A stretch of DNA of 64,000 nucleotides from Dipteris shenzhenensis. Its lineage: Eukaryota > Polypodiophyta > Polypodiopsida > Gleicheniales. Positions within the stretch are counted from its first letter, which is position 1, and every line of letters begins with the position of its first letter. The stretch lies in assembly GCA_047967505.1 (NCBI GenBank), contig CM106539.1, one strand, 5' to 3'. Made by a program: the position numbers and the translations under genes. Below, piece after piece: positions 10,490 through 22,277 of the stretch. Below the pieces are notes generated by a model. It saw only the letters and a program-made list of their open reading frames with translations, was not told the origin of the DNA and did not search any database.

Positions 10490-13072
10490 GGAGTTATTAT
10501 ATTGTTTTAGACATACTCTTATACTGCTCCTTCAAAGATCAAGCATTCTGAGGACACATGCAGTGAGGGAGAGCTTGGAAGTGGCAAATGGAAGGAAGAT
10601 CAAGAAATCGAAGAGATGTTTACCACATGCACATCAAGCTTGAACACGAATATGAACCTGTGAGTAAGCAAAACAAACCAAATATGGTGTCTGCTCTTTC
10701 AAAAGAGGAATTGAGGATGCAAGGAAACAAGAACGTGGATTTATGGACTGATGGGACGTTATATCCCAAGGACCCATTTACGAATTCTACACCCCCATTT
10801 AGGAATGTCACATCCTTGTTAAACTTTACTGGAGATGGTTACACTGGATTTTTAGGATATACACAACATTTGCAAGTGGCCAACAATGTTCTCAAAGAAG
10901 AAAGAGATTTGCTCATGAAGGAGAACGATCATTGAAGCAAACGATGGAGGGATATGTGCAGAAGTTACTCAACAACAAGGAAACCATTTCAAAGCTTCAA
11001 AAGGACAGGGATGGACTAAGACTCAAAAAAACTGCACTGGGTCTACATCAACGACAAAAGAAATTCAAAGATATTGAGAAATTGAAGATTGGAGGAGGAG
11101 GCATCAAGAAGAGAGTTCACGCTATCAAGTAAGCTCATTTTTATTGATCTGAATCACATTTTATTGTTCCAATGTTCTTCTTACGTGCCCATTAATTATT
11201 CAAAATGCATCAGGTCATTGTTGCATCCCATTCGGGGATCAATGAGAGAACATTGTGGTGCACATTATAGCCTTATTATAGATCGCCAGATTGTAGCTTC
11301 ATTGATGAAGCTCAAAAAATACAAGAAGCTCACAAACAAGCACATACAGGAGTTCATGAAGGCTAATGAACTAAATCCCATGGACATCCAATCGGTCTTG
11401 GATGAAGCAAGTACTTCACAGAAAGGGTACTCTGCAATTTACAAGACTATTCATGAAAAGATGAGTGGAACATCATCTTTGTTGCCTAACACATGGTCAG
11501 TACAAAAATTACGAAAACAAGTGAATGAGGAGGTATTGCATGCACTAGGAGCCCCATTTCATATCGATGATATCTATGTACACCCAAAAGGAGATCTGGT
11601 ATACAACAAATTTAACAATATTTTTTATGACCTTCGGACCTTGCAATCCTATATCGTTCAATTGTTTGAAGTTACAACTCAAGAATGCCATGGTGTCCTC
11701 CAATTTGTGATTAAGCTTGATGAGTGTCAAATTGTGAAGGAAAGAAAGTTGGAAAGAGTGACTATCACACTTATGAACAGAGCACTTGATCCTTCAATTA
11801 CAAAGGATGATCGTAGATGGTGTCCAATCTGAAAACAACATATTCTCTTTGGGGTCCTTTGAGGTAAAGGACATTTTTGTTTCTTTTAGTGCTTTGTTTT
11901 TGTCTTTCGAGATATGCAATGAGACTTTTGGCATTCGTCTTTTGTATGTTAGTACCTTCAGAGAGTTTTGAAATATTGCATTGGGTTTTTCATAAGACAT
12001 CTATACCTGAGATCATCAGTGAGCAAAGAAATGGCCAAACATTAGATGTGGATGGTCTAGGACAATACAAGGTGGAGTGGCATATGGCAGGTGATCTTAA
12101 AACATTGAAATGTATGTACAATGTGTCCAAAGGTGCAACTTCCAAAAGCCCTTGCTTATACTGCATGTGCAACGCCAAGGTGTTTGATAGAAGTCATTGG
12201 AAGAAGGCACCATATAGGAACTTGAAAGACCCTAACTTCAGAGAAGTTCTTGACATTCCATTGTCAAGTGTCCATGTATGCACAATGCATGCTCTTTGCA
12301 GAATCATAGAGAAACTATTATATCTGTACATATGTTTTGCATGGACTCTACAACTTGATGTAGCTAAGAAGAAGAATGCTATAAGATCAATAGAGAAAGC
12401 AATGTCAGACATTGGTTTGCATGGTGGCTATGTAACCATAGAGAAAGCTGAGAAGAGTCCAAGGATGGGAAGGATGTACCGAAGAAACCCTCGATTGGGG
12501 GTGTGAAAGCAAGAAGTTTTCTTTCTGGACCAACACTACCACAAGATAATCATCGATATCAAAGAATACAAGCAACGAGAACAACAAAATACGATTGATG
12601 GAAGTCTATTCACAATGCAATACCTGACCATGCAGACAATGGTGCAGCAAGAACACGTAAAGCTAATGTGTGGAAAGCTATAGACATTGTGTTCAAGGTC
12701 TGTGACAAGAAAGTGTGGGCAAACAAGGACCATGACATCTTTCAAAGTGCGTTACAGGAGTTCAAGTCATCAATGATTGATGCATGGACTCACCAACACA
12801 TCACCCACTATATGGTACATGACAAATTATGCATTCAAATAGTATTTGGAGTAAATGATTCAATGGTGAAATTTATAGCTTTTATTGCTAACTCTTTATA
12901 TTTCTCTTGTTTCAGCATATTATCTACAATCATACGCCTTGATTTGCAAAGAACTATGGAAGTTTATCAATATGGTCAACTCAGGGTATGGAGAAAACAC
13001 ACTATCAAGCATGCTTTGCATATTTCAAGCACACGAGACATGTTGGGGGAGCAGAAAGAGCAAATAGTTTAA
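10490..13072 (+). pseudogene. Multi-exon transposon-type gene, unknown family
   Basis: An acidic start (10530-10660) leads into a coiled coil (10890-11090). After that comes a large domain with IKLDECQIVKERKLERVTI (11706-11762), an AGDLKTLKCMYNVSKGA block (12090-12143) and a PCLYCMC zinc-type motif (12151-12171). Two splice signals fit well. An intron at about 11129-11213 (GTAAGC...CATCAG) joins HAIK to SLLHP in frame. Another at about 11864-11963 (GAG|GTAAAG...AG) joins GSFE to SFEIL. A third acceptor (TTGTTTCAG) ends at 12915. Three to four breaks remain: one missing T near 10933, a frameshift near 11815, another near 12460 and a TGA near 12595. The GDLK plus Cys pair pattern suggests a transposase-like protein, but I cannot name the family. 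Confidence 0.55.
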
Positions 13073-13079
13073 CATAAAA

Positions 13080-15178
13080 AAAAAATCTTCGATACGGGGG
13101 TAAAATTCCGCTCAATAGCAAGAATGAAGGACGCTCTTGACAAAACCACGATGGTCTCTCTATAGGACGTGGAGCATCGATGCAAGGGTGGGGGATGCTG
13201 AACTATATGGACACACTCAAGCCATGAGGGACTCCAAAACATTTCACTATAACATGATATAGCATAGCAAATCTACTTTGGTACCTCATATCACGTTCTG
13301 GAGAAAGAATTGAGGAGGTTGCTACAGAATAAACATTTTTTACGTAAGAAAGATCCGTAATAACCTTGTCGAAGAGATTGAAGGATACAGTTGTGAGTCA
13401 TTGGTGGATCGGAGCAGGCACTTAAGGATGGGAGGAGTGGGAGGAATGGTAGGAAGCTGGAGGGTTTCGATGCGAGGTCCTATAAACCGACTCGATGCTT
13501 TATATACGCTTGTGATGTTGTTGGCTATTGAAGAAAAAGTTGATACAATGCGATGAGAGAAACAGTTGATACAATGCGATGAGAGGCAAGAAACAATCTT
13601 GGAAGCACATATCGCATTGTGGTGAATTTTAACTGTGATATAAGCAGACAAAAAAAATCTTCAATACGGGGGAAAAATTCCGCTCAATAGCGAGAACGAA
13701 GGATGCTCTTGACAAAACCACGAAGGGCTCTCTGTTGGACGCGGAGCATCGATACAAGGGTGGGGGAGGCTGAACTATACGGATGCACTCAAGACATGAG
13801 AGACTCCAAAACATTTCACTACAACGCGATATAGCATAGCAAATCTACTTCGGTACCTCATATCGCATTCTAGAGAAAGAATTGAGGAGGTTGCTACTGA
13901 ATAAACATTTTTTACATAAGAAAGATCCGTAAAAACCTTGTCGACGAGATCGAAGGATACAACTGTGAGTCGTTGGTGGATTGAAGCGGGCGCGTAAGGA
14001 TGGGAGGAGTGGGAGGAATGGTAGGAAGTTGGAGGGTTCCGATGGGAGGTCCTATAAACCGGCTCGACGCTTTATATACGGATGTGACATTGTTGGCTAT
14101 TAAAGAAAAAGTTGATACAGCACGATGAGAGAAACAGTTGATACAACGCGATGAGAAGCAAGAAACAATCTTCGGAAGCACATATCGCGTTGTGGCAAAA
14201 TTCACTATAGTAATAAGAGAAAAAGCCGGGGGAAAATTTCCACTCAATAGCGAGAACGAAGGACACTCTTGACAAAACCACAATGGGCTCTCTGTTGGAC
14301 GCAGAGCATCAATGCAAGGGTGGGGGAGGCTGACGCATACGGATGCACTCAAGACATGAGGGACTCCAAAACACTTCGCTACCTCATATCAAGTTCTGGA
14401 GAAAGAATTGAGGAGGTTGCTACCAAATAAACATTTTCTACATAAGAAAGATCTGTAAAAACCTTGTCGATGAGATCAAAGGATACAGCTGTGAGTCGTT
14501 GGTGGATCGGAGCGGGCGCGTAATGATGGGAGGAGTGGGAGGAATGGTAGGAAGCTGGAGGGTTCCAATGGGAGGTCCTATAAACTGACTAGACGCTTTG
14601 TATACAGCTGTGATGTTGTTGGCTGTTGAAGAAAAAGTTGATACAATGTGATGAGAGAAACAGTTGATACAACTCAATGAGAAGCAATAAAAAATCTTCG
14701 GAAGCACATATCGCATTGTGGCGAAATTCACTATAGTAATAAGAGAAAAAGTCGGGGGAAAAATTCTGCTCAATAGCGAGAACGAAGGATGCTCTTGACA
14801 AAACCACAATGGGCTCTCTGTCGGACACGGAGCATCGATGCAAGGGTGGGGGAGGCTGACGCATACAGATGCACTCAAGACATGAGGGACTCCACAATGC
14901 TTCGCTACAATGCGATATAGCATAGCAAATCTACTTCACTACCTCATATCGCGTTCTGGAGGAGGATGCTACCGAATAAACATTTTTTACATAAGAAAGA
15001 TCCGTACTAACCTTGTCAATGAGATTGAAGAATAGAGCTGCGAATCGTTGGCGGAGCGGAGCGGGCACGAAGGGATGTGAGGAATGGGACAAATGGTAGG
15101 AAGCCGGAGGGTTCATATGGGAGGTCCCATAAAATGACGCGCCGCTTTATATGTGGCTATGACATTGTTGGCCGTTGG
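13080..15178. repeat. Four tandem ~560-bp repeat units
   Basis: Units start near 13080, 13651, 14216 and 14742, giving periods of about 572, 560 and 526 bp; the fourth is shortened. Each unit starts with a GGGGG-A-rich block and carries a GGAGGAATGGTAGGAAG segment. It then has a TATAAA-type and a TTTATATA-type motif ~20 bp apart, and (units 1-3) a GATACAACGCGATGAG...CATATCGCGTTGTGG segment. That last segment is the reverse complement of the 90-bp repeat at 15804-16300. No conserved ORF is shared by the units. Confidence 0.9.
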
Positions 15179-15181
15179 TAC

Positions 15182-15263
15182 AAGGACCACACGTGGCTCG
15201 CTTGCATTGGAGGAAGTGACTTAAGGACCACACATGGCTCGCTTGCATTGGAGGAAGTGACTT
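15182..15263. repeat. Two tandem 41-bp units
   Basis: AAGGACCACAC...GGAAGTGACTT is repeated at 15182 and 15223 with one or two differences. Confidence 0.9.
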
Positions 15264-15733
15264 TACACTGCACATGCAAGAAAGGTACAATGGGCCACGT
15301 GCAGTGTTAAGATGCACTTCACGAGAGTACACGTCAGAATGTCATGCATGCTCATATTCTGCACTATATTCATGCATGATAGCCCGTATTCGACGAAGTC
15401 GTCATTAGTGTCACAATGTCCACCAAGGGGCATCCAAGAAATGAAGTGATTTGCACTGATTTTTCAAACCTGATGATTACGAGTAGGCACGTCCGATTTA
15501 ACACTTTCTGCCATTATGATTGTTGTTGCAAAGGCAAATTTTTTGTTCACTTACGATTGTTCATTCTTCTCTCCGTATTTTCTGCTACTGCTCCCACCAC
15601 CTTCTGGAATCACCTTGCACTCCATCCTCCCCCCCCCCATCTCCCCGTCAATCATGCCTCCCTCAAAGAGGCATTACAATAATTTCGATACTTCGTCTTG
15701 CATCTTGCGTCATATGAAACGTCTTGCATCTTC

Positions 15734-16300
15734 ATAGAATGCGATTTGGGCTTGCATCATATTGCATCTGTTGCTCCTGACGGCGAACACCTTGGTACAA
15801 AATGCGATATGTGCTTGCAAATATTGTTCCTTGCATCTCATCGCGTTGTATCGACTTTTTCTCTTCCTTTCATAGTCTAAAATTTGCCACAACGTGATAT
15901 GAGCTTGCAAAGATTTTTCTTTGCCTCTCATCGCGTTGTGTCGACTTTTCCTCTTCCTATGACAGTGCTAAATTCAGTAAAAGGCGATATGTGTGTGCAA
16001 AGATGGTTTTTTGCCTCCCCTCGCGTTGTCTCGACTTTTTGTCTTCCTATCCAAGTGAAAAATTTGCCACAATGCGATATGTGCTTGCAAAGATTGTTTC
16101 TTGCCTCTCTTCGCGTTGTGTCGAGTTTTGGTCTTCCTATCACAGTGAAAAATTCGCCACAACGGGATATGTGCTTGCAAAGATTGTTTTTTTTCTCTAA
16201 TCGTGTTATAACGTCGTTTTCTCCAGAAATGCGCCACAATGCGATTTGAGCTTCGGAAGCAGATTTACTGGCCCTTATCGCGCTGTGTCGAAGATTTTTT
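15734..16300. repeat. 90-bp tandem repeat array upstream of the H3-like gene
   Basis: The motif G(C/T)GATATGTGCTTGCAAAGA begins at 15804, 15894, 15984, 16074 and 16164, an exact 90-bp period. A sixth shortened copy is at 16241 and a degraded one near 15740. Inside each unit CACAACGCGAT and ATCGCGTTGTG are inverted 11-bp arms about 30 bp apart, so each unit can form a stem-loop. The last unit ends about 60-100 bp before the start codon at 16362, so the array occupies the promoter position of that gene. Confidence 0.92.
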
Positions 16301-16361
16301 ATCTCTTCATATCTTGTGTTTCCCAAGTATTTTGAACTTCATTTCACAATGAATTTTCCAG

Positions 16362-17140
16362 ATGGCCCGCACGAAAAGGACAGCAAGGCAAGCTGCTTCA
16401 CGGGATCCAAATATAGGTCCCATTGCTGGTCAAGGAAAGAGTATGGCCCTAATGGCACCGAGGACTAGCCATGTGCGAAGGTACGAACAACATCGGGCAA
16501 TGTTTGCTGAGTTGAAGAGAGTTCAAAAGCAAATATCCCTTGCCATTGCCAAGCGTCTCGTTAGGCAGATCTACGAGGAGAGATCACTCGTTGTGCGCTG
16601 GTAGGCATCAGCTCTGGGAGCTTGCATGAGTTTTCCGAGGTGTTTATGATACATTTTTTTGAGGATGCTTATATTTTGGCTGCTCACGCTCACAGGGTGA
16701 CTATGATGCCGCGAGATTTTATTTCTTTAATGTTGGTTAGGTTCAGGTATGACAATTTTTTGCAAATAAGGCCCCCAACAGATGTAAGAATGGCGAAAAT
16801 TTTGATTATACCACCACTTAGGAGAAACGAAACCGAGGTCAAAGGGGGTGATGTTTCACATACGCATGAGACATGCTCCAATTTTGATAGGGTCAATGCT
16901 AGAGACAAGGTTCAGAAGCAGGTGGCGGAGGGTGAGAAGAAGAGGAGGGCCACAAAGGTCATTTTGAAGGAGAAGCAGAACACGGAGGCATTGACTTGTT
17001 TGGAACCTTTTCACGCTAGAGTAGTTGTTAGTAGGGGATGTAGGTATTTTTTCCCTCTTGACGAGGAGGAGATTTTGGCTCTTTCAAATATCCACAAAGA
17101 GGTCACTGACAAAATAATCATGGTTGTTTTGAGGTTTGTA
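16362..17140 (+). pseudogene. Histone H3-fold protein (CENH3-like) with C-terminal extension, copy 1
   Basis: The tail begins MARTKRTAR, like H3 ARTKQTAR, but the Lys9-Ser10 pair is replaced by Gln-Ala. The tail length to the alpha-N helix (RRYEQ...ELKRVQK) is within one residue of H3. Alpha-1 (KRLVRQI) follows a ~4-residue deletion. The loop then leads to RW, with Trp at the Phe84 position as in CENP-A/CENH3. TAG at 16602 stands where CAG (Gln) is expected, and one T is missing near 16622. Beyond this the fold resumes: LHEFSEV, FFEDAYILAAHAHRVT, MMPRDF (CENP-A has FEDAYLL; H3 has HAKRVTIMPKD). A ~130-residue Lys/Glu-rich extension (KILIIPPLRRNET, SHTHETCSN, LKEKQN) follows that no canonical H3 has. 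Two inactivating lesions make it a pseudogene, unless an unrecognised intron is present. Confidence 0.8.
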
Positions 17141-17400
17141 TTCCTTTGCCATAAACGGAGTTCCCGGTGCATATACACATGTTGTATAAGAACTTTCTTC
17201 ACCCTCCTACTACTGTTGGACACCCTAAACTCTTTGAATCTGCCTTTGTAAGTGGACATGAACTCATTTGTTGAGCACTTTCTCTTCCTCATTTGCAACA
17301 TAACCCAACTTCCAATAGCTATGGTACTCGGAATCCACCTTTGGTTGTCCATATCAAAGTTGTTGTGCACTATAACAGCACTAACAGATCACGCAAATAG
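17141..17400 (-). pseudogene. Gene X copy 1, convergent with the H3-like gene
   Basis: A minus-strand reading frame contains NNFDMDNQRW, AIGSWVMLQ, STYKGRFKEF and VLIQHVYMHREL. The same order appears on the plus strand near 30250-30450 (NNVSTSNEW, SIGSWVLMQ, ATWKGIVKGF, ILVHHVYLYRKF). About a third of residues agree by eye over ~60 positions. The frame stays open to 17011, but that part is antisense to the H3-like extension. The pattern of a hydrophobic start, a W-K-G-x-V/F strand and a closing V-x-x-V-Y-x-x-R strand recalls a BAH-like module, but this is a guess. Confidence 0.45.
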
Positions 17401-17519
17401 AGGAGGGCAAGGAGGCGATATGAACATGAGAAGGTGAACAATCAAGAGCTGGAGATTAGTGGACAAGGACAAGGAGGAGGTGAGTTGGGTTCATGATAAG
17501 GATGATAGCAAGTAGGTTG

Positions 17520-17749
17520 TTTATACATACCATCACTACATTGAATGACTAGCAATTAGGAAATTTTTGTTACAACTAAGGGTCTAGGTTCTTGTACACA
17601 TACCATCATGTAAAATATATATACATATAAAAAATGGCTATACCATCACTATATAGAAGGAATAGCAATTAGAAATTTTTTTTACAACGAAGGGTCTAGG
17701 TTCTTGTATACATACACCATGTAAAGTATATATACATAGAAAAAATGGC
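17520..17749. repeat. Two diverged tandem ~115-bp units
   Basis: The segment with TAGCAATTAG, ACAAC(T/G)AAGGGTCTAGG and a TATATATACATA tract occurs twice, starting near 17550 and 17664. It is non-coding. Confidence 0.7.
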
Positions 17750-18080
17750 CAAATGAGGTAAATGCCAATGCTAATCTACCCAAAAAAGTTTTAGGAAAAA
17801 TTGTGCCCTTAACTAAAAGTGTCAATGATTCCATGGATGGGCTTTGTAACATTATTGAAGTGTCAAAAGCCATCAATACAATGTCATCAATTCATTGATA
17901 TAGTTTTAGGAAATGCCAAATGAGGTAAATGCCAATGCTAATCTACCCAAAAAAGTTTCAGGAAAAATTGTGCCCTTAACTAAAAGTGTCAATGATTCCA
18001 TGGATGGGCTCTGTAACATTATTAAAGTGTCAACAGCCATCAATACAATGTCATCAATTCATTGATATAGTTTTGGTAGG
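17750..18080. repeat. Two tandem 166-bp units with a short ORF
   Basis: CCAAATGAGGTAAATGCC starts units at 17750 and 17916; the copies differ at only a few positions. In unit 2 an ATG at about 17915 opens a 52-codon frame (MPNEVNANANLPKKV ... INTMSSIH) ending in TGA. Unit 1 reads the same frame without the ATG. The differences between units are mostly conservative, but the frame is too short to call a gene. Confidence 0.8.
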
Positions 18081-18260
18081 ACCTAAAAATCTCAATAAAC
18101 CATTTAAAATTTTTTGATGGATATTTCAACACACCATAAAGTGCAAATTGATGCTAATTTTGATGTTACTGACAACCTACACCAATGTTTGTATTTTGTG
18201 ATGTGTTCTCTTTAATGTTTCCTTTGATAGAGTTCTCAACATTTTTTTTTCAAAGTTTAA

Positions 18261-18554
18261 ATGTACTTTCCATCTATAATAGGGTCGATAATAGCTCCAA
18301 GCTATATGTTAAAAGAAAAAGACGTGGACATTGAGATTCCCATGGTCCCCATAGAAGCATCATACACTAGAAAAGACAATGCATATCACACTAGAAAAGA
18401 CAATGCATATCACACTTCCACATCTTCTAATAGAGACAATAATGGCACTACATCTTCTAGAGCATATACATCATCAACGTTGCCACTAGAGAGGGGCTTA
18501 TCTACTTTAGACCCCATAGATCAAGGGAATGATGTGGGGTATAAATCTATATAG
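18261..18554 (+). CDS. Small hypothetical ORF, 97 aa
   Basis: This Ser/Thr-rich frame of 97 codons has an internal 24-bp direct duplication that repeats YHTRKDNA. It has no known domain, signal peptide or membrane segment, and no neighbour that would explain it. It may be a relic exon of a transposon, or chance. Confidence 0.2.
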   Translation: MYFPSIIGSIIAPSYMLKEKDVDIEIPMVPIEASYTRKDNAYHTRKDNAYHTSTSSNRDNNGTTSSRAYTSSTLPLERGLSTLDPIDQGNDVGYKSI

Positions 18555-20879
18555 AGTTATTTAGCATGATGGAATGGGTTGAAGATGCCATTAGTGATGT
18601 AAAGCATATTTCTTGATATATATTCACTTTCTCTACAAAGAAGGAATTGGTCTAAACTTGAAGTGGTTTCTTTTCATGTTTCACAAATTGAAATTCTATT
18701 TTCTTTTACATGTACATGTTGATGGATTTGAATCTCAAAATCATTAGTGTGTGATAAGTAATAATCTTTCAAATTATGTTTAACATAAAGATAAGAACTT
18801 TTGCTACTATAAGTGGTATCTTCTATTTCTTTTCTTGCACACAATATCAGTTCACTTTTTTAATGTACAAAAATTCAATATTTTGGTAGTTGTCAATGTG
18901 CATGTTAGTAGATATGTTGGTAATATTCTTGATATAGGCCGTGGTATATGTGCTAGTATGTTCACCAATGTAAACAATAATATTTTTGCTGATTGCCAAC
19001 AAAAATACCTTCACATATACCAATGCTTATATCAATGCACATATGATTACCAATTTTTGACCATTTCCACCCGATGCTTCCACTTTTAGTCAAAATAATG
19101 ACTAATTATATAGTAGTTGAAGTACATTGATGAGTTCTCTATGAGAAAAGGCATTTCAAGGCTAATTCCCCTGAAAAAGTGAGGAAAATTTCCATACTTA
19201 CAACTAGATTTCAAATAAAACCTTCATTAAATATCTAAATCAATCATAGTTAGCATTTCTCATGAAGTGGAAGAAACAAAGCATCCCAAGCCACTATAGC
19301 TCTAGCATCTACTAAGCAATTCAACCCACACCAAAGAGTATTTCAAATCAGTCTCTTGACCTTTCCAACGCATCCTTATGAATAGCACCGACATGAGCAA
19401 ACAAACCATGCAACAACCAAATTCACATGGTTAATCACTATTACTTTAGAAGCCAAATCAAGCCTAGAAAATCTCCAAAAGTGGACTTTCCTTCTTATGA
19501 TCTCTAATCCTAGAGAAAACTACTATTTTGAGGAGATATCAACCTAGGCTAACATCAACTAGGTATCTAATTAAGGTGCCACTCTAACTCCAACTAAAAA
19601 TAATGTCATAGTTTCAATCCAACAAAGGATCATTACTAACCCAAAATCTTGCAAGTTGTGCCAATTAATGAATCTAGACCAACATCAACCAAGTATCTAA
19701 CGAAGGTGTCACTCTAAACTGAAACTAATGTCATAATTACAATCCAACAAAGGAGCATTACTAACACAAAATCTAGTCAAGTTGTGCTAATTAATGTGTT
19801 CCCTACTTAAATAAGACTAAAAACATCTAAGGTCAATCTAATTGAACATAGAAGATAATGTTAAATATCTAGATAGTGTCATAATATTGGGAATATTTTA
19901 TCTTGTACATAATAGATATCCTTAAACCTAATCTCTCATAATGGGATATAATTAAGAGATTCATTACCTCTACTATGTAAAACAACTAGAAACATGTAAA
20001 TAAGTGGAGCAAAAGGAAAACAAGAGGGCATGCACCCTAGCTAATGCATAGAGAGTGTTAAACCTAACATCTCATAATGGGATCCAATTACTAGATTCAT
20101 TACCTCTACTAGGTCGCTATCAAGAGTCTCTTATCTTGTTTAATACAAGGCACCAAACCTAAGCTCTCATAATGGTATCTAATTGAGAGATTCATTACCA
20201 CTATCTAAAACAACTATAAACATGTAAAGAAGCGGATAAGAGGGTATGCCTAGCTATTGCATGGATCTGGAAATCTAAAGTATGTATCCTCTAGCATCCT
20301 TAATAAGAACTTGGTTGTGCTTTGACTAGTAATGAGAGAATACCCTTTTTGCTCAAGAATCCCCAACTTCTCTAATGGGAAGCCATAAAATTTAGCCCTT
20401 AACATGGTATTGCTTCATTGCCTCTACAATGTTAAACTATTATAAACATGTAAGAAATTGGATCAAGTGTGCATCCCTAGCTATTGAATGGATTTCAAAA
20501 TCTGAAATGTTTCTCCTCTAGCACCCTTGATAAGAATTTGGTTGTGGTCTAACTGATAAAGGGAGCATTGCCCCTTTTACCTAATAATATGAGAAGCCTT
20601 TTCACAATAAAGTTTCCTCCAAGAATCTTGAAAAACCCTATCTTAGGGTTTTTCAAATTCTAGAAGAATAATGTCTAGGTGTTATTAATGTGCTTGGTCC
20701 ACTCCAAAGCCTCCCAAATGGAAAAGAAAAATTATCGAAAACTATTTTGCCATGTACGATATCGAGACAATGCCCATTGAGTGCCCATCTATGTTCATGA
20801 ACCAACTTTGGAATCAAGGCTTGTAATTGAAGGTTGATTTCCTTGGCTAAGTTTTCATTAGCAATGCCAAGAAAACTAC
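18555..20879. other. Gene-free AT-rich region with dispersed short repeats
   Basis: No coding region is supported. Between 19915 and 20230 a unit with AACCTAATCTCTCATAATGGGAT and GAGATTCATTACCTCTAC recurs three times (near 19925, 20055 and 20155). A pair with CAACTAGGTATCTAA and AATGTCATA recurs near 19550 and 19685. These look like decayed tandem duplications. Confidence 0.6.
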
Positions 20880-21159
20880 TTAGTCTCCATCATGTGATCT
20901 CTTGAAGCTCGTAACTCTTGTAAAGTACATTTCATACCATCCCAATTTCATCACAAAGGGTAAAACATATTGAAGGAGTAATCCCATATAAATTAGGGAG
21001 CTTGCCCCTATGAAGGGAAAACAAGGAAACTTAAGATTTTGTGTTGACTCATATTGTGTATCAAATGTGATATTCATTTTTAAAGTAACTAACATTGGAA
21101 CAACATCCTAAATCCTAAGTTGTGCTTCATGTCTATATATGGAGAATTAGGAATTGATG

Positions 21160-21390
21160 TGGAAAGGGTGCCCTAATGCTCAATGCTAATCTCTATATGA
21201 TTTATGGATTACCTATCAAAAATAAAATTTGCAGTAGAGTGAACCTAGAGATGCTAAGGTCTGATGGATTACCTATCATAAACCTATCATAAGTATGGTT
21301 TATGGATTACCTATCAATAACCTATCATAAGTATGGTTTATGGATTAGCAGGTTATTAAGATTACCGTATGTTCACTCTGAGCATTTTTG
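21160..21390. repeat. Patchwork repeat sharing pieces with 43544-43720
   Basis: This stretch holds GATGCTAAGGTCTGATGG (a scrap of copia integrase coding for LRSDG). It continues into GATTACCTATCATAAACC, AAGTATGGTTTATGG repeated twice, and ATGTTCACTCTGAGCATT. All these blocks recur at 43544-43720 in rearranged order and orientation. Confidence 0.75.
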
Positions 21391-22277
21391 ATAAAAATAG
21401 GTTGTGTATTCACTCTTCCATCCAAGGGCATATGCTTAAGCTCAATTGAAATGTTGGGTCAAAGTGTGGTTTCAGTTTTTGTTGTTGAGGGTTTTGTTGT
21501 AGTGAGTTTCTTCTTAATTCCTCCTTAATATTTTTTGCAATTGCACAACACTCACAAATGTTACAACAATCAGCGTACCTTTTGCTTTCTCCTTTCAAGT
21601 GTGTGCTTTTAAGCCACAACAATTCTCACACAACACACAAGCATGTGCCTAAGTGCCTACACTGTAAAATTCCATGGTTCCACAATTCATCCAAACACAT
21701 AGTACACAAAGTTGCTTTATCTGACTAACTTTCCAAGGTGTTCAAGGTTCCCTATTCTCATTCACCCCTTTTAATTCAAGTTCCAACCAAAGTTAAAAGC
21801 ACTCTTAGTACATGTCTAACCACCCAGGAATCCAGTTGATTTAATTGTCAATCTCTCTCTAGAGCAGTGTACAAAATAGTCTCTTTGTCTCCAAGATGTT
21901 TTGGTATCACTAGAGATCTTTGTTGCCCATAGTTGTCAATGTAGCAACAATTTTGGAACAATTGGGAACAAGGTTTGGAGAGGTTATTATGGAGCTCTCA
22001 TTATTGTTGGTGTTGAGGTTTGGATTTCAGCCATCCATTCTGATGGTTTTTCCTAAAAGACATTGACAGTTTCTTGTGGTGTTGTCATCCTTGGCCCATT
22101 AGTGTGTATGTCTCCCATGTGATGTCCAGCCTTGCCAGAGTCAGATATTGTATCCTTGGTCCAACAATTGCATGTTCTTATGATAGATGATTTTTTTGCA
22201 CATAATAACACTTTGCATGCATGTTGGGATCCTTCAATGAATATTCATGTCAAAAGTGCCTATTTTGGGTGAACTTC

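Noticed and set aside
13340-14923. Repeated minus-strand ORFs of 100-160 codons in the 560-bp units
   Set aside because: The frames recur because the DNA recurs; period differences (572, 560, 526) break them, and no domain is seen.
15884-16326. ORFs of 121 and 132 codons across the 90-bp array
   Set aside because: A 90-bp repeat is a multiple of three, so an open frame in one unit is open in all; this is not evidence of coding.
16362-16604. A working canonical histone H3 gene
   Set aside because: A stop codon, a frameshift and a ~4-residue deletion in alpha-1 interrupt the fold, and K9/S10 are absent.
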